A stretch of 64,000 bases of DNA from Rouxiella sp. S1S-2 (GTDB lineage Bacteria; Pseudomonadota; Gammaproteobacteria; Enterobacterales; Enterobacteriaceae), in the NCBI RefSeq assembly GCF_009208105.1, contig NZ_WFKL01000001.1, forward strand, positions 1,116,001 to 1,180,000, given 5' to 3'. Within the stretch, counting starts at the first letter, position 1, and each line of letters begins with the position of its first letter. Positions 1-8,059 of this stretch are shown piece by piece. A program made the position numbers and the translations under genes. A model generated the notes under the pieces. That model ran no database searches. It worked only from the letters and a program-made list of their open reading frames with translations, and was not told the DNA's origin.

Positions 1-28
1 GCCAATTATAGTCGATAGGTCAAATAAT

Positions 29-42
29 TGTTAGCGTTAACA
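29..42. promoter_or_regulatory. LacI-family operator (copy 1)
   Basis: The 14-mer TGTTAGCGTTAACA is a near-perfect palindrome with the central CG typical of LacI-family operators. A second copy lies 32 bp (about three helical turns) downstream, so both would face the same side of the DNA. The regulator is not in view and probably lies left of the window. Confidence 0.6.
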
Positions 43-60
43 TCGTGTTATCATTTTACG

Positions 61-74
61 TGTTAGCGCTAACA
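61..74. promoter_or_regulatory. LacI-family operator (copy 2)
   Basis: TGTTAGCGCTAACA is a perfect 14-bp palindrome and differs from copy 1 at one base. Together the two copies mark the promoter of the PTS operon starting at 153 as repressed by a LacI-type protein, presumably relieved by the transported sugar or its phosphate. Confidence 0.65.
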
Positions 75-79
75 GCTTT

Positions 80-95
80 TGCGATTCTCATCACA
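80..95. promoter_or_regulatory. CRP (cAMP receptor protein) binding site
   Basis: TGCGA-N6-TCACA matches 9 of the 10 conserved bases of the CRP consensus TGTGA-N6-TCACA. It lies just upstream of the PTS IIA gene, next to the LacI-type operators, as expected for a carbon-source operon under catabolite control. The transcription start is not determined. Confidence 0.5.
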
Positions 96-152
96 GAAAA
101 TAGACGGATGCTTCACATATACTCCTGAAAACATTATTTGACTGAGGTTCTC

Positions 153-596
153 ATGCTCGCTAAATGGTTAACACAGGAAAGAATAAACATCGTTGAGCGC
201 GTCGAGGGCTGGCGCGACGCCGTAAGTATTTCTGCCGCGCCGTTACTGCAGGCGGGTGCGATTACTCCCGATTACGTTGAAGCCATTTTTGCCTCCCATG
301 AAAAGCTCGGCCCTTATTACGTGATTGCGCCAGGGTTGGCAATGCCGCATGCACGACCAGAAGAGGGCGTGGTGACGCCGGGCCTTTCTCTGCTCTATGT
401 CAAAGAGGGCGTGCACTTTGAGTCAGAAGAGAACGATCCGGTTTACGTGATCGTTATGCTTTGCGCCATTAACGGCGACGAGCATCTGGAAATGATTTCA
501 CATCTGGCTGAGTTGTTTAGTGATGAAGACGACTTCCAGGCGTTAATTAAAGCCGATACCTACTCGGCGCTGAATGCACTTATCCAAAAATACTAA
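153..596 (+). CDS. PTS system, EIIA component, ascorbate/mannitol type (UlaC-like)
   Basis: This is a cytoplasmic phosphocarrier of 147 aa that takes phosphate from HPr and passes it to the EIIB encoded next. The motif GLAMPHARPE around residues 61-70 carries the phosphorylated histidine (H66) of the EIIA type-2 fold, and the length matches UlaC. I chose the ATG at 153 because GAGG lies 5 nt upstream; an in-frame TTG at 138 has no ribosome binding site. It is the first gene of a three-gene operon IIA-IIB-IIC. The ascorbate family is clear from the IIC partner, but the real substrate may be another sugar acid or pentitol. Confidence 0.88.
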   Translation: MLAKWLTQERINIVERVEGWRDAVSISAAPLLQAGAITPDYVEAIFASHEKLGPYYVIAPGLAMPHARPEEGVVTPGLSLLYVKEGVHFESEENDPVYVIVMLCAINGDEHLEMISHLAELFSDEDDFQALIKADTYSALNALIQKY

Positions 597-609
597 TTTA
601 AGGTGTGAT

Positions 610-876
610 ATGAAAAAGATCCTGATTGTTTGCGGTAACGGTTTAGGCAGCAGCTTTATCGTTGAGATGAACGTTAAAAAAATCATCAAAGAATTGGGCA
701 AAGAGGCCGAAGTCAGCCATACCGACTTAAGCTCAGCCAAGTCTGAACCGGCTGATATCTATATTGGTTCCAGCGAAATTATCGCTAGCCTGGACGACGG
801 TAAACGCACAGTATTTGGTTTGAATAACCTGCTGGATAACGCCAAAATCAAAGAAATTCTAACCAATAATCTATAA
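610..876 (+). CDS. PTS system, EIIB component, ascorbate type (UlaB-like)
   Basis: An 88-aa phosphocarrier. The N-terminal loop VCGNGLGSS carries the phosphorylated cysteine (C8), the signature of the lactose/ascorbate EIIB fold. It starts 13 nt after the IIA stop, with AAGGTG as ribosome binding site, and accepts phosphate from IIA to energise uptake through the IIC at 990. An in-frame start at 574 inside the IIA gene is rejected because the EIIB fold begins at MKKILIVCG. Confidence 0.88.
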   Translation: MKKILIVCGNGLGSSFIVEMNVKKIIKELGKEAEVSHTDLSSAKSEPADIYIGSSEIIASLDDGKRTVFGLNNLLDNAKIKEILTNNL

Positions 877-904
877 CACCTAGCCTATAACGATAAGCCC
901 CAAA

Positions 905-952
905 CCTTTCAGGCTGCCACAGGGCGGCCAGTTTCCCTCTGCGCTTGAAAGG
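905..952 (+). other. Intercistronic stem-loop between EIIB and EIIC genes
   Basis: CCTTTCA (905-911) pairs with TGAAAGG (946-952) around a GC-rich inner segment that can fold further. It lies in the 113-nt gap between the IIB stop and the IIC start, and no U-run follows. Such structures often tune the relative yield of soluble and membrane PTS subunits through mRNA processing or stability; that role is inferred. Confidence 0.35.
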
Positions 953-989
953 CCAAAGGGACAATATTACCGATTATTTGGAGTGGTTT

Positions 990-2249
990 ATGCTCACGTT
1001 TATTATTAATGATGTACTAGGGACGCCTGCAATACTCGTTGGCCTGTTTTCATTAATTGGCCTGCTGCTACAGAAAAAGTCTTTCTCAGATACTATTTCC
1101 GGCACCCTGAAAACTATCATGGGGTTCCTGATTTTAATTGCCGGTGCGGGCGTTATTGCCACCACGTTGACCAGCTTCAGTGAGTTATTTGTTCACTCCT
1201 TTAATATTCAGGGCGTGGTGCCAAATAACGACGTCGTCTCGGCGATTGCACAAAAGAATTTTGGTACTTCAACGGCAATGATCATGATATTGGGCATGCT
1301 GTTCAATATTCTGTTTGCTCGTATTACACCGCTAAAATACATCTTCCTGACCGGTCACCATACGCTTTATATGGCAGCCATGTTGGCGGTGATTCTGGCA
1401 ACCGGTGGGATGAGCGGATTCCCGCTGGTATTGACCGGCGCACTGATCCTCGGCGCACTGATGGTGATATCACCGGCTATCTTGCAGCCATTTACCCGTA
1501 AAATCACCGGCACTGACGACTTCGCGCTGGGCCATTTTGGTTCAACCGGTTACTTCTGTGCGGCGCTGGTGGGTAAACTGATTGGTAAAGGCAGCCGTTC
1601 GACCGAAGAGTTCAAGGTGCCTAAACACCTGAAGTTCTTACACGACTCTTCAATCGCTATCGCGCTGACCATGACCATCCTGTTTATCGTTCTGGTATTG
1701 ATTGCGGGTAAAGAATTCACCGAGACTCAGGTCAGCGGCGGTCAGAACTACATTATCTTCGCCATTATTCAGGCTATTACCTTTGCTGCTGGTGTTTACA
1801 TTATTTTAGCCGGTGTGCGCATGGTCATTGCCGAAATCGTCCCTGCCTTTAAAGGTATCGCCGATAAAGTGGTAAAAGACGCAAAACCTGCGCTGGATTG
1901 CCCAACCGTATTCCCGTTTGCCCCCAACGCGGTGATTATCGGTTTCCTGAGCAGCTTCTGCGCCGGTCTTATCTGCATGTTCTTCTTCCCGATGTTGGGA
2001 CTGAGCATCATCGTACCGGGACTGGTTCCGCACTTCTTCTGTGGTGCAACCGCAGGTGTTTACGGTAATGCAACCGGCGGACGTCGCGGCGCGATTGTTG
2101 GCGCCTTCGTCAACGGACTGATCATCTCCTTCCTGCCAGCAATCTTGTTGTCAGTGTTGGGCGGGCTGTCTAACTCCACCACCTTTGGTGATGCGGACTT
2201 CGGCGTCGTCGGGATTATCCTCGGCAAACTGATGAGTGCATTCCACTAA
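990..2249 (+). CDS. PTS system, EIIC permease, ascorbate (UlaA) family
   Basis: A polytopic inner membrane protein of 419 aa, the sugar channel of the operon. The sequence is a run of hydrophobic helices with the UlaA-type ending (FFPMLGLSIIVPG followed by GATAGVYGNATGGRRGAI). I placed the start at ATG 990 because GGAG lies just upstream; the open frame extends to 945 without a ribosome binding site. E. coli UlaA is somewhat longer (about 465 aa). No ulaDEF-type catabolic genes lie beside it in view, so the substrate cannot be told; they may lie to the left. Confidence 0.87.
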   Translation: MLTFIINDVLGTPAILVGLFSLIGLLLQKKSFSDTISGTLKTIMGFLILIAGAGVIATTLTSFSELFVHSFNIQGVVPNNDVVSAIAQKNFGTSTAMIMILGMLFNILFARITPLKYIFLTGHHTLYMAAMLAVILATGGMSGFPLVLTGALILGALMVISPAILQPFTRKITGTDDFALGHFGSTGYFCAALVGKLIGKGSRSTEEFKVPKHLKFLHDSSIAIALTMTILFIVLVLIAGKEFTETQVSGGQNYIIFAIIQAITFAAGVYIILAGVRMVIAEIVPAFKGIADKVVKDAKPALDCPTVFPFAPNAVIIGFLSSFCAGLICMFFFPMLGLSIIVPGLVPHFFCGATAGVYGNATGGRRGAIVGAFVNGLIISFLPAILLSVLGGLSNSTTFGDADFGVVGIILGKLMSAFH

Positions 2250-2278
2250 ACGTTCCTTTCTTTAATATAAGAGAAAGA

Positions 2279-3208
2279 TTACGCAGGGGGAGCTTCACGC
2301 TCCCCCTTTTGCTGGAAACAATTCAACAATAGTTGCCAGAGGTGATGTGCCGCCGGCGTAAATCTTCGGTCGGAATTGCGTAAAAGATGGCACTGCGCCT
2401 CGGTCGCAATGGGATGATCGATAGGCACGGCGACCAGAATATTGTGCTCAATCCGCTCGCCCGCCGCCTGTGCGGTCATAAACGAAATCCCCATCCCTGA
2501 AATACTCAAACTCATGGCGGTCGAAAACAGGTTACAGCGGTACGCCGGAGTAAACAGGTAGCCCTTACTTTGGAACATGGCGTTCATGTGGCGCTGCAAG
2601 CCAAATGTTTCGCTCAGCGAAATCAGGCGATGCTTATTCAACTCTTCAATAGTGACCTTCTTTAAAAGGGCAATCGGATGCTGCGGATTGACGACTGCGC
2701 AAATCGGCCCCCAGGGAAAGCTGTGGCGCTTTAATTCCGGATTACCAATCGGCCCAAAAGCCAGCGCCATGTCGGCCTCTCCCTGAACGATGGCCGCCAG
2801 TGTGTTCTGCATATTGCCCGCCACAATTTCGACAAACACGTGGGGATAAGAGGCGGCAAACTTTTTCAGCACGTGCTCCACAAAGGTATCAACCAACCCT
2901 GCACCCACGCGAATGACGATTGCGCCGCTTTTCATATAGCGTAAATCTTTCAAATGGCGCTCGAGCCGGGTTCGCCGTTCGCGGCTTTCAAAGAAATCAT
3001 CGGCCAGCAGTTTACCAGCCTCGGTTAGCACCACGCTACGGCCTTTGCGTTCGAGCAGCGGCAGTTGCAAAGTACGTTCAAGCAGGGCGATTTGCCGGCT
3101 AATCACCGACGCATTAATGCCCAGAATATCCGCCGCTCGCCGGATACCGCCCTGAAGACCGACTTCATACAGATAGCTGATTTGCTTTTCGTGAAACAGT
3201 TGGCTCAT
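2279..3208 (-). CDS. LysR-family transcriptional regulator
   Basis: A 309-aa regulator with the N-terminal winged helix-turn-helix of LysR proteins (residues about 8-65, including GIRRAADILGINASVISRQI) and a periplasmic-binding-protein-like effector domain from about residue 95. It is divergent from the M20 peptidase at 3334, with a roughly 125-bp gap, so it most likely controls that gene and perhaps the following yjiH/yjiG pair. Its last codons overlap the terminator of the convergent PTS operon. The effector is unknown. Confidence 0.85.
   Translation of the reverse strand: MSQLFHEKQISYLYEVGLQGGIRRAADILGINASVISRQIALLERTLQLPLLERKGRSVVLTEAGKLLADDFFESRERRTRLERHLKDLRYMKSGAIVIRVGAGLVDTFVEHVLKKFAASYPHVFVEIVAGNMQNTLAAIVQGEADMALAFGPIGNPELKRHSFPWGPICAVVNPQHPIALLKKVTIEELNKHRLISLSETFGLQRHMNAMFQSKGYLFTPAYRCNLFSTAMSLSISGMGISFMTAQAAGERIEHNILVAVPIDHPIATEAQCHLLRNSDRRFTPAAHHLWQLLLNCFQQKGEREAPPA
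2286..2310 (+). terminator. Rho-independent terminator of the PTS operon, overlapping the lysR-type gene end
   Basis: GGGGGAGC and GCTCCCCC form a perfect 8-bp stem with a 5-nt loop, followed by TTTT. It lies 37 nt after the IIC stop, inside the last codons of the convergent LysR-type gene, so its sequence also encodes that protein's C-terminus. Confidence 0.8.
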
Positions 3209-3333
3209 TTTAACGACTCATGACTGTTGCTTATAGGTCAACAATATACTCATTGACGCTACATTTATAGGGAGCGCCAGGTTAGTGATAATCAAATTGA
3301 CCTCTAAACTGATGCACAATGTCTGGAATACCT

Positions 3334-4473
3334 ATGGCCACACCTTATGAATATCTGCAGCAGCACGCGCCGCTTATCCTCAGTGACATTAAACGTCTGG
3401 TGCAAGCACAGTCTCCTTCGTTGAATAAAGAAGCTACTGATCTGTGTGGTGAGGTTCTGCAAAGTCTGGTGCACGAACGTCTGGGCGTGGCGGCTCAGGT
3501 CTGTCAGCAGCCCATATTGGGCAATCATTTGCTGTTTTGCATCGGTGAAGGCCCGCAGGTCACCAGTATTCTCGGGCACTTTGATACGGTGTGGGAGATT
3601 GACGAAATTCCGCTGCGCGAAGAAGACGGCAAGCTTTACGGCCCGGGCGTGTTGGATATGAAAGCCGGTCTGATTCAGTCCATCTGGGCGGTGCGTGCAT
3701 TAATACAGACCGGCCGTCTGGCACAGCACAGCATTCGCATGATTTGTCCTTCCGATGAGGAGCTCGGCAGCCCCAGCTCCCGTCAATGGATTGAGCAGCA
3801 GGCCCGCGGCTCTTCGCGCGTTTTAGTGGCTGAACCGGCCGTCGCACACAGTAATGAGGCCAAAATTGCCCGCAAAGGGTCGGGACGTTTTGAGGTTCGC
3901 ATCACCGGTCGCGCGGCCCATGCGGGCAATAATCCCGAAGAGGGCATTAGCGCGGTGCAAGAGATGGCGCACCAGATACTTTATCTCCATGCCTTAAACG
4001 CGCCTGATGTTGGCACTACGGTGAACGTAGGGGTGGCAAAAGGCGGCAGTAAAATCAACGTAGTGGCGGACGAGGCGACGCTAGGCGTTGACCTGCGCGT
4101 GACCAATATGGCCGAAGCGGTGCGGGTAGAGGCGGCCATTAAAGCCTGCAGGCCGCAGCTTGCGGGCGCAAAAGTGGTTGTTACCGGCGGCATGTCACGG
4201 CCACCCATGGAGCAAACGCTGCAAAACCTGGCACTGTTTCAACAGGCGCAGAAGGCGGTAAAACGCTTGGGCCTTCATCTCGAAGGAAAAGCCGTTGGCG
4301 GCGGCAGTGACGGTAATTTTACCTCTGCACTGGGCATCGCCACGCTTGACGGGTTGGGCGCGACGGGATTAGGAATTCATGCGCGCCACGAGCACATTAT
4401 TATTGCAGATATTGCGATGCGCGCGGCACTGATGGCCGAAATCATTCTGGGTGACGCAGGAAACAGCGCATGA
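3334..4473 (+). CDS. M20-family metallopeptidase (carboxypeptidase G2-like)
   Basis: A 379-aa cytoplasmic zinc hydrolase. Visible metal-site motifs are GHFDTVW (H82), GVLDMKAG (D108 bridging), PSDEELGS (catalytic and ligand glutamates), VAEPA and a late histidine in IHARHEH. The order and spacing fit the glutamate carboxypeptidase branch of M20A, which releases C-terminal glutamate or similar amino acids. The ATG at 3334 is preferred (GGAA 5 nt upstream) over an ATG at 3319. A terminator follows at 4587. With the divergent LysR gene and the downstream transporter-like YjiH/YjiG it suggests scavenging of N-acyl amino acids or dipeptides; the substrate is inferred only. Confidence 0.83.
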   Translation: MATPYEYLQQHAPLILSDIKRLVQAQSPSLNKEATDLCGEVLQSLVHERLGVAAQVCQQPILGNHLLFCIGEGPQVTSILGHFDTVWEIDEIPLREEDGKLYGPGVLDMKAGLIQSIWAVRALIQTGRLAQHSIRMICPSDEELGSPSSRQWIEQQARGSSRVLVAEPAVAHSNEAKIARKGSGRFEVRITGRAAHAGNNPEEGISAVQEMAHQILYLHALNAPDVGTTVNVGVAKGGSKINVVADEATLGVDLRVTNMAEAVRVEAAIKACRPQLAGAKVVVTGGMSRPPMEQTLQNLALFQQAQKAVKRLGLHLEGKAVGGGSDGNFTSALGIATLDGLGATGLGIHARHEHIIIADIAMRAALMAEIILGDAGNSA

Positions 4474-4586
4474 CTCAGCGTTAACCCAAAGCCACCTACC
4501 CAACGTGGGTTCTATTCTGATGCACTGCGCTCCAAAATAGTGCGCGAAGTGGGTGGGTGAGCAGATTATTAAGTCGGTTAATGATT

Positions 4587-4616
4587 ACCATCCTTATTTA
4601 ATTAAGGGTGGTTTTT
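4587..4616 (+). terminator. Rho-independent terminator after the M20 peptidase gene
   Basis: ACCATCCTTA (4587-4596) pairs with TAAGGGTGGT (4603-4612), a 10-bp stem with one G-U pair and a 6-nt loop, followed by TTTT. It separates the M20 gene from the yjiH/yjiG transcription unit. Confidence 0.7.
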
Positions 4617-4864
4617 GTGCTTATATTAATTTTTATTTTTTTAGTTGGTTTTTTCTAATTTATTTAACTTAAGATTGCTTATGTTTATTTTGCAATATTG
4701 TTTTGCTGTTTTTGGCATATTGGCACGGATCCTGCCTTATCTCTCATGAGTGAAAAATAATAAATGCGCGACGTAATAGTAATGGTCAGAAGATTATTAG
4801 CCATGGGGTTAATTAAGCACTGACGGGCATTGGATTCGAATTAACACCAAAGAAGGTAGGCTGC
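4617..4864. other. AT-rich non-coding promoter region before the yjiH-like gene
   Basis: About 250 bp of clearly AT-rich sequence with no credible ORF. It must hold the promoter of the gene at 4865; I see no confident -35/-10 pair. AAGGTAGGC just before the ATG at 4865 serves as ribosome binding site. Confidence 0.5.
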
Positions 4865-5548
4865 ATGAGTGATACACGAATATCTGAAGATAAACCGGTC
4901 GAAGAAGCAGAAGAATGGAAAGTCGGCAAAGGCGCTTATATTGCCTTGGTTGCCGTTATTTTAATGTTCTCCGGCGCTTTTTTAAAAGTGGACGGCATGC
5001 CGTGGCTGGGCGCGTTTGACTTTACCACGCTGGGCGGCGCTTTTGGCACCATGAAAAATACCAGCACCGACACCTTTATTGGGTCCGGGGGGCTCAGCGC
5101 CAAAGCAGGATTCCTCTTCGCACTGTCTCTGGTGCCTACAGTAATGCTGGCGCTGGGACTGCTGGAAATATTTACCCACTATGGGGCAATCCGCGCTGCG
5201 CACAAGCTGCTGACACCGCTGTTAAAACCTATATTGGGCATTCCGGGGCACACCGGTCTGGCATTAATTACCGACCTGCAAAGCACCGATGCGGGCGCGG
5301 CGTTGAGTAAAGAGCTTTTCGACAGTAAACGTATTACCCGCAAAGATGTCGTTATTATGGGCGCCTGGCAGTATTCGGGCGCGGGGTTAATTAATAACTA
5401 CTTTACCATTGGGTCCGCGATGTTCGCGTCATTAACTATTCCGGTGATTGTTCCGCTGTTGCTGATGTTTGTGATGAAGTTTGTCGGCGCGGTGTTTGTA
5501 CGCTTCGTTCTGAATACTGTTTATAAAAGAGATTTCGACAATGAGTAA
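4865..5548 (+). CDS. yjiH: YjiH-like nucleoside-recognition domain membrane protein
   Basis: An inner membrane protein of 227 aa with several hydrophobic helices and a central segment GHTGLALITDLQSTDAGAALS typical of the Gate/nucleoside-recognition (SpmA-like) fold. In E. coli yjiH and yjiG are adjacent and precede a peptidase gene, iadA. Here the same pair overlaps by 8 nt and was followed by an M20 peptidase, now broken. This points to transport linked to dipeptide or modified amino acid use, but the family has no firmly established substrate. Confidence 0.75.
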   Translation: MSDTRISEDKPVEEAEEWKVGKGAYIALVAVILMFSGAFLKVDGMPWLGAFDFTTLGGAFGTMKNTSTDTFIGSGGLSAKAGFLFALSLVPTVMLALGLLEIFTHYGAIRAAHKLLTPLLKPILGIPGHTGLALITDLQSTDAGAALSKELFDSKRITRKDVVIMGAWQYSGAGLINNYFTIGSAMFASLTIPVIVPLLLMFVMKFVGAVFVRFVLNTVYKRDFDNE

Positions 5549-6008
5549 TGTAGCCAAGATTTCAAATAACCCGTTCGATATTTTTGTTATTGGCGCGCGC
5601 AAAGGTTTCAATATCGCCATTAACAATCTGATGCCCAACGTCATCATGGCCTACGTTATTACCGAAATTCTCAACCTGCTGGGCGTGATGAATTTCGTGG
5701 GTCATCTTTTTGCACCTTTAATGGGCCTGCTGGGCTTGCCGGGTGAAGCGGTTACCGTTCTGCTGACTGCGTGGTTGTCGTCTTCTGCCGGAACCGGTGT
5801 GGCGATTAGCTTGCTGAGCAAGGGCACATTAGACCCTGCACAGTTAACTATTCTGGCACCGGCTATTTTCCTGATGGGCGCGCAGCTGCAGTACATGGGA
5901 CGTTTGTTGGGCGTGGCCGATGTGCCGAAGAAGTACTGGCCGCTGCTGATGCTGACCAGCGTGCTCAACTCGATTATTGCCATGATTGTTATGCGAATTG
6001 TTTCCTGA
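5541..6008 (+). CDS. yjiG: YjiG-like membrane protein
   Basis: A 155-aa inner membrane protein, partner of the preceding YjiH-like protein. Its start overlaps the yjiH stop, indicating translational coupling. The segment LLTAWLSSSAGTGVAISLLS and the ending resemble the SpmB-like half of Gate-domain pairs. The two proteins probably form one membrane complex. Spore maturation relatives in Firmicutes gave the fold its name; sporulation is not implied here. Confidence 0.75.
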   Translation: MSNVAKISNNPFDIFVIGARKGFNIAINNLMPNVIMAYVITEILNLLGVMNFVGHLFAPLMGLLGLPGEAVTVLLTAWLSSSAGTGVAISLLSKGTLDPAQLTILAPAIFLMGAQLQYMGRLLGVADVPKKYWPLLMLTSVLNSIIAMIVMRIVS

Positions 6009-6011
6009 TAA

Positions 6012-6257
6012 CTCGACCACGACGGTCATTCATCGGTGGTGCTGGGTGCCGAGGGGCTGACTGAACCAAAATTTACCCCGGGCAGTGAAGATTTTTTCCA
6101 CTATCCGCGCCAGCGTCCTGAGGTTAACACCGGATTCTGGGGATTGGGCGCCAATCTGACGCCGGGGCTTCATCATCCCGAAATGCGCTTTGATCTTGAG
6201 GCGCTGGAAATTGGCGTGCGCGAGTTTAAAGGCTGCGTGCAGAAGGTATTAGGTTAA
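6012..6257 (+). pseudogene. C-terminal remnant of an M20-family amidohydrolase/peptidase
   Basis: An open stretch directly after yjiG encodes about 80 aa that read as the end of an M20 hydrolase: LDHDGHSS, then the conserved GSEDF motif, then GANLTPGLHHPEMRFDLEALEIG (shown here in part: the LHHP and FDL...L..G pattern closes the M20 metal site). No N-terminal domain or start codon with a ribosome binding site is present, and the frame opens just after a TAA at 6009. It is most likely a deletion relic of the peptidase that once accompanied yjiH/yjiG. The intact M20 gene at 3334 is a different branch. Confidence 0.7.
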
Positions 6258-6272
6258 TCAGTGCGTCGGCGT

Positions 6273-6746
6273 TTACGCGCCCACCGGCAGCGGGGTGAGT
6301 GGTTTCACCTCGCGCAATACCAGCGTCGTGTGCATCTCTTTAATCCCCGGCAGTCGGCGGAGGGTGGACATGGCGAAGGTGGAGAAAGTGTCGAGATCTT
6401 CGGCCACGACCTGCAGCAGAAAATCGGCGTCGCCTGCCACGGCGTAGCAGGCAATCACCGGCTCGAGTGCCGCAACCTGCCGCTCAAAATGCTGTGCTTC
6501 CTCCTCGCTGTGGCTGTCTATCTTCACCCGAATAAACGCCAAGATCCCCAGCCCCAGTTTGCGGCGGTCCAGCACGGCCTGATATCCGGCAATCACGCCG
6601 CTTTCTTCGAGCTGTTTCACTCGTCGCCAGCACGGCGAGGTGGCCATGCCTACCTTATCGGCCAACTCCTGATTGGTTATTCTTCCCGCCTGCTGCAATT
6701 GCTTGAGGATCTTGATATCGGCCAGGGTAAAAAGTCGAGTTGGCAT
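6273..6746 (-). CDS. Lrp/AsnC-family transcriptional regulator
   Basis: A 157-aa regulator with the N-terminal helix-turn-helix (ITNQELADKVGMATSPCWRR) and a RAM effector domain at the C-terminus, close to the Lrp/AsnC standard length. I chose the ATG at 6746 because AGGA precedes it at good distance; the ATG at 6758 lacks a ribosome binding site. It is divergent from the DUF2000 gene at 6889 across about 140 bp, a pairing that suggests it controls that gene in response to an amino acid. Confidence 0.87.
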   Translation of the reverse strand: MPTRLFTLADIKILKQLQQAGRITNQELADKVGMATSPCWRRVKQLEESGVIAGYQAVLDRRKLGLGILAFIRVKIDSHSEEEAQHFERQVAALEPVIACYAVAGDADFLLQVVAEDLDTFSTFAMSTLRRLPGIKEMHTTLVLREVKPLTPLPVGA

Positions 6747-6888
6747 GGCTTTCCTCATCTGATTAAAAATCCGGTAGGATTTTCCAAATTTATCGTGTTT
6801 AACCGGTTAAAAGGAAGCACTTTCCTGCGCAATATCGTTATGATTTTTTATCAGAATTTAAGTATCAGCGGTCAACAAGGAGAGTATT

Positions 6889-7305
6889 TTGATAGAAACA
6901 ATGCGTATTGCGGTGATTGTAAACCCCGCGCTTCCATTAGGGCTGCTGGCCAATACCAGCAGTGCGGTGGCGATAGGTTTAGCGGCCAAGTTCCCGGCGC
7001 TGGCGGGGGGCAGGCTTAGCGATGCCGATGGCAAGACTATCGACGTGAGTTCAAAACTGCCGGTTCCTATCCTGCAGGCCACGGCAGATCAAATCAGTGC
7101 ACTCTTGCACAAAGCATTACAGGCAGAAGGCGAGGTGGCGATTGTGCCATTTCCTGCCTTTGCCCGCGCGATGCACAACTTTGATGAGTATGCGCGGCAT
7201 TTTCCTGAAAGAAATTTGGCTGAGGAAACACTCGACGGCCTGGGGTTGGCAGGACCGGAGAAATGGGTTAAGTCACTGACCGGCTCGCTTAAACTATTAC
7301 GCTGA
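6889..7305 (+). CDS. DUF2000 family protein
   Basis: A 138-aa soluble protein of the DUF2000 family, related in fold to peptidyl-tRNA hydrolase 2. The visible family pattern is an early IAVIVNPALPLGLLANTSSA, a central DVSSKLPVPIL and a late PFPAFAR. The start is a TTG at 6889: AAGGAGAG lies 6-8 nt upstream, whereas the ATG at 6901 is too far from it. It is divergent from the Lrp-type regulator. No reaction has been established that I know of. Confidence 0.72.
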   Translation: MIETMRIAVIVNPALPLGLLANTSSAVAIGLAAKFPALAGGRLSDADGKTIDVSSKLPVPILQATADQISALLHKALQAEGEVAIVPFPAFARAMHNFDEYARHFPERNLAEETLDGLGLAGPEKWVKSLTGSLKLLR

Positions 7306-7359
7306 GGCTTATTTATTATTCCAGTGCTGAATCAAGTTGAATCACCGCACTGCCACCGG

Positions 7360-7914
7360 CTAAGAGAGGTGGGCAGGATTAATGAGCGAGACCAGCACGT
7401 GATCCTGCCATTGACCGGCTATTTTTAAATAGGATTTTGCGTAGCCTTCTTTTTCGAATCCCTGGCGCTGGAGAACGCGGGCGCTTTTTTCGTTATTCGG
7501 GATATAACCCGCCATGATCCGATGCAGGCCAACGTCCTCAAAGATAAATTTAATGGCACGGTTAAGCGCCTGCGTCATCACGCCGCGACCCTGCTGGTTC
7601 TCTGCCAACGAATAGCCCAAATGACAGGCCTGAAACACGCCGCGCACAACGCCGGTAAAACTGACCACCCCCAGCATCTCGCCGCTGATACGGCTCATAA
7701 TCCCAAACTGATAGCTGCTGCCGAGCGCTGCTTCGGCTTGGCTGTTGACTAGCCGCTGATGCACCTGAGCGCGGGAGTAGAAGTTTTCAGGCCTTAACGG
7801 TTCCCAAGGAGCCAAATGGTTATGATTGACGGCAAAATAGTTCTGCACCTGCGGCGCGTCTTCTGGGGTTAATATTTTTAGGTAGAGGTTATCAATAGAG
7901 AGTTCCAGTTCCAT
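7360..7914 (-). CDS. GNAT N-acetyltransferase, RimJ/RimL type
   Basis: A 184-aa acetyltransferase that would move an acetyl group from acetyl-CoA to a protein N-terminus or small amine. The sequence follows E. coli RimJ in several places (LAPWEPLRPE, GVVSFTGVVRG, FQACHLGYSL, HRIMAGYIPNNEKSARVL, GFEKEGYAKSYLKIAGQWQDHV), including the acetyl-CoA binding segment QQGRGVMTQAL. It is shorter than RimJ and seems to be a paralogue; its target is not known. Confidence 0.82.
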   Translation of the reverse strand: MELELSIDNLYLKILTPEDAPQVQNYFAVNHNHLAPWEPLRPENFYSRAQVHQRLVNSQAEAALGSSYQFGIMSRISGEMLGVVSFTGVVRGVFQACHLGYSLAENQQGRGVMTQALNRAIKFIFEDVGLHRIMAGYIPNNEKSARVLQRQGFEKEGYAKSYLKIAGQWQDHVLVSLINPAHLS

Positions 7915-8059
7915 TGTTCGTTTCTCGCTTTGTTAAGTTTTTTAAATGTTTATCAATGCTTTATTGTTATGGCGATTGTCGTAATGTACAAGTTTGAGCG
8001 TGAAATATCACCTATAATGAGCGCCGCAGAATAGCTGCTACTGATAAGGAGAAACTCAA

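Noticed and set aside
4865..6008. Spore maturation genes spmA/spmB
   Set aside because: The Gate-domain resemblance is a family feature; the organism is an enteric Gram-negative, and the pair fits yjiH/yjiG.
6261..7019. Long plus-strand open frame of 252 codons
   Set aside because: It lies antisense to the Lrp/AsnC gene and runs into the DUF2000 gene; the Lrp family match, ribosome binding site and codon pattern favour the minus strand.
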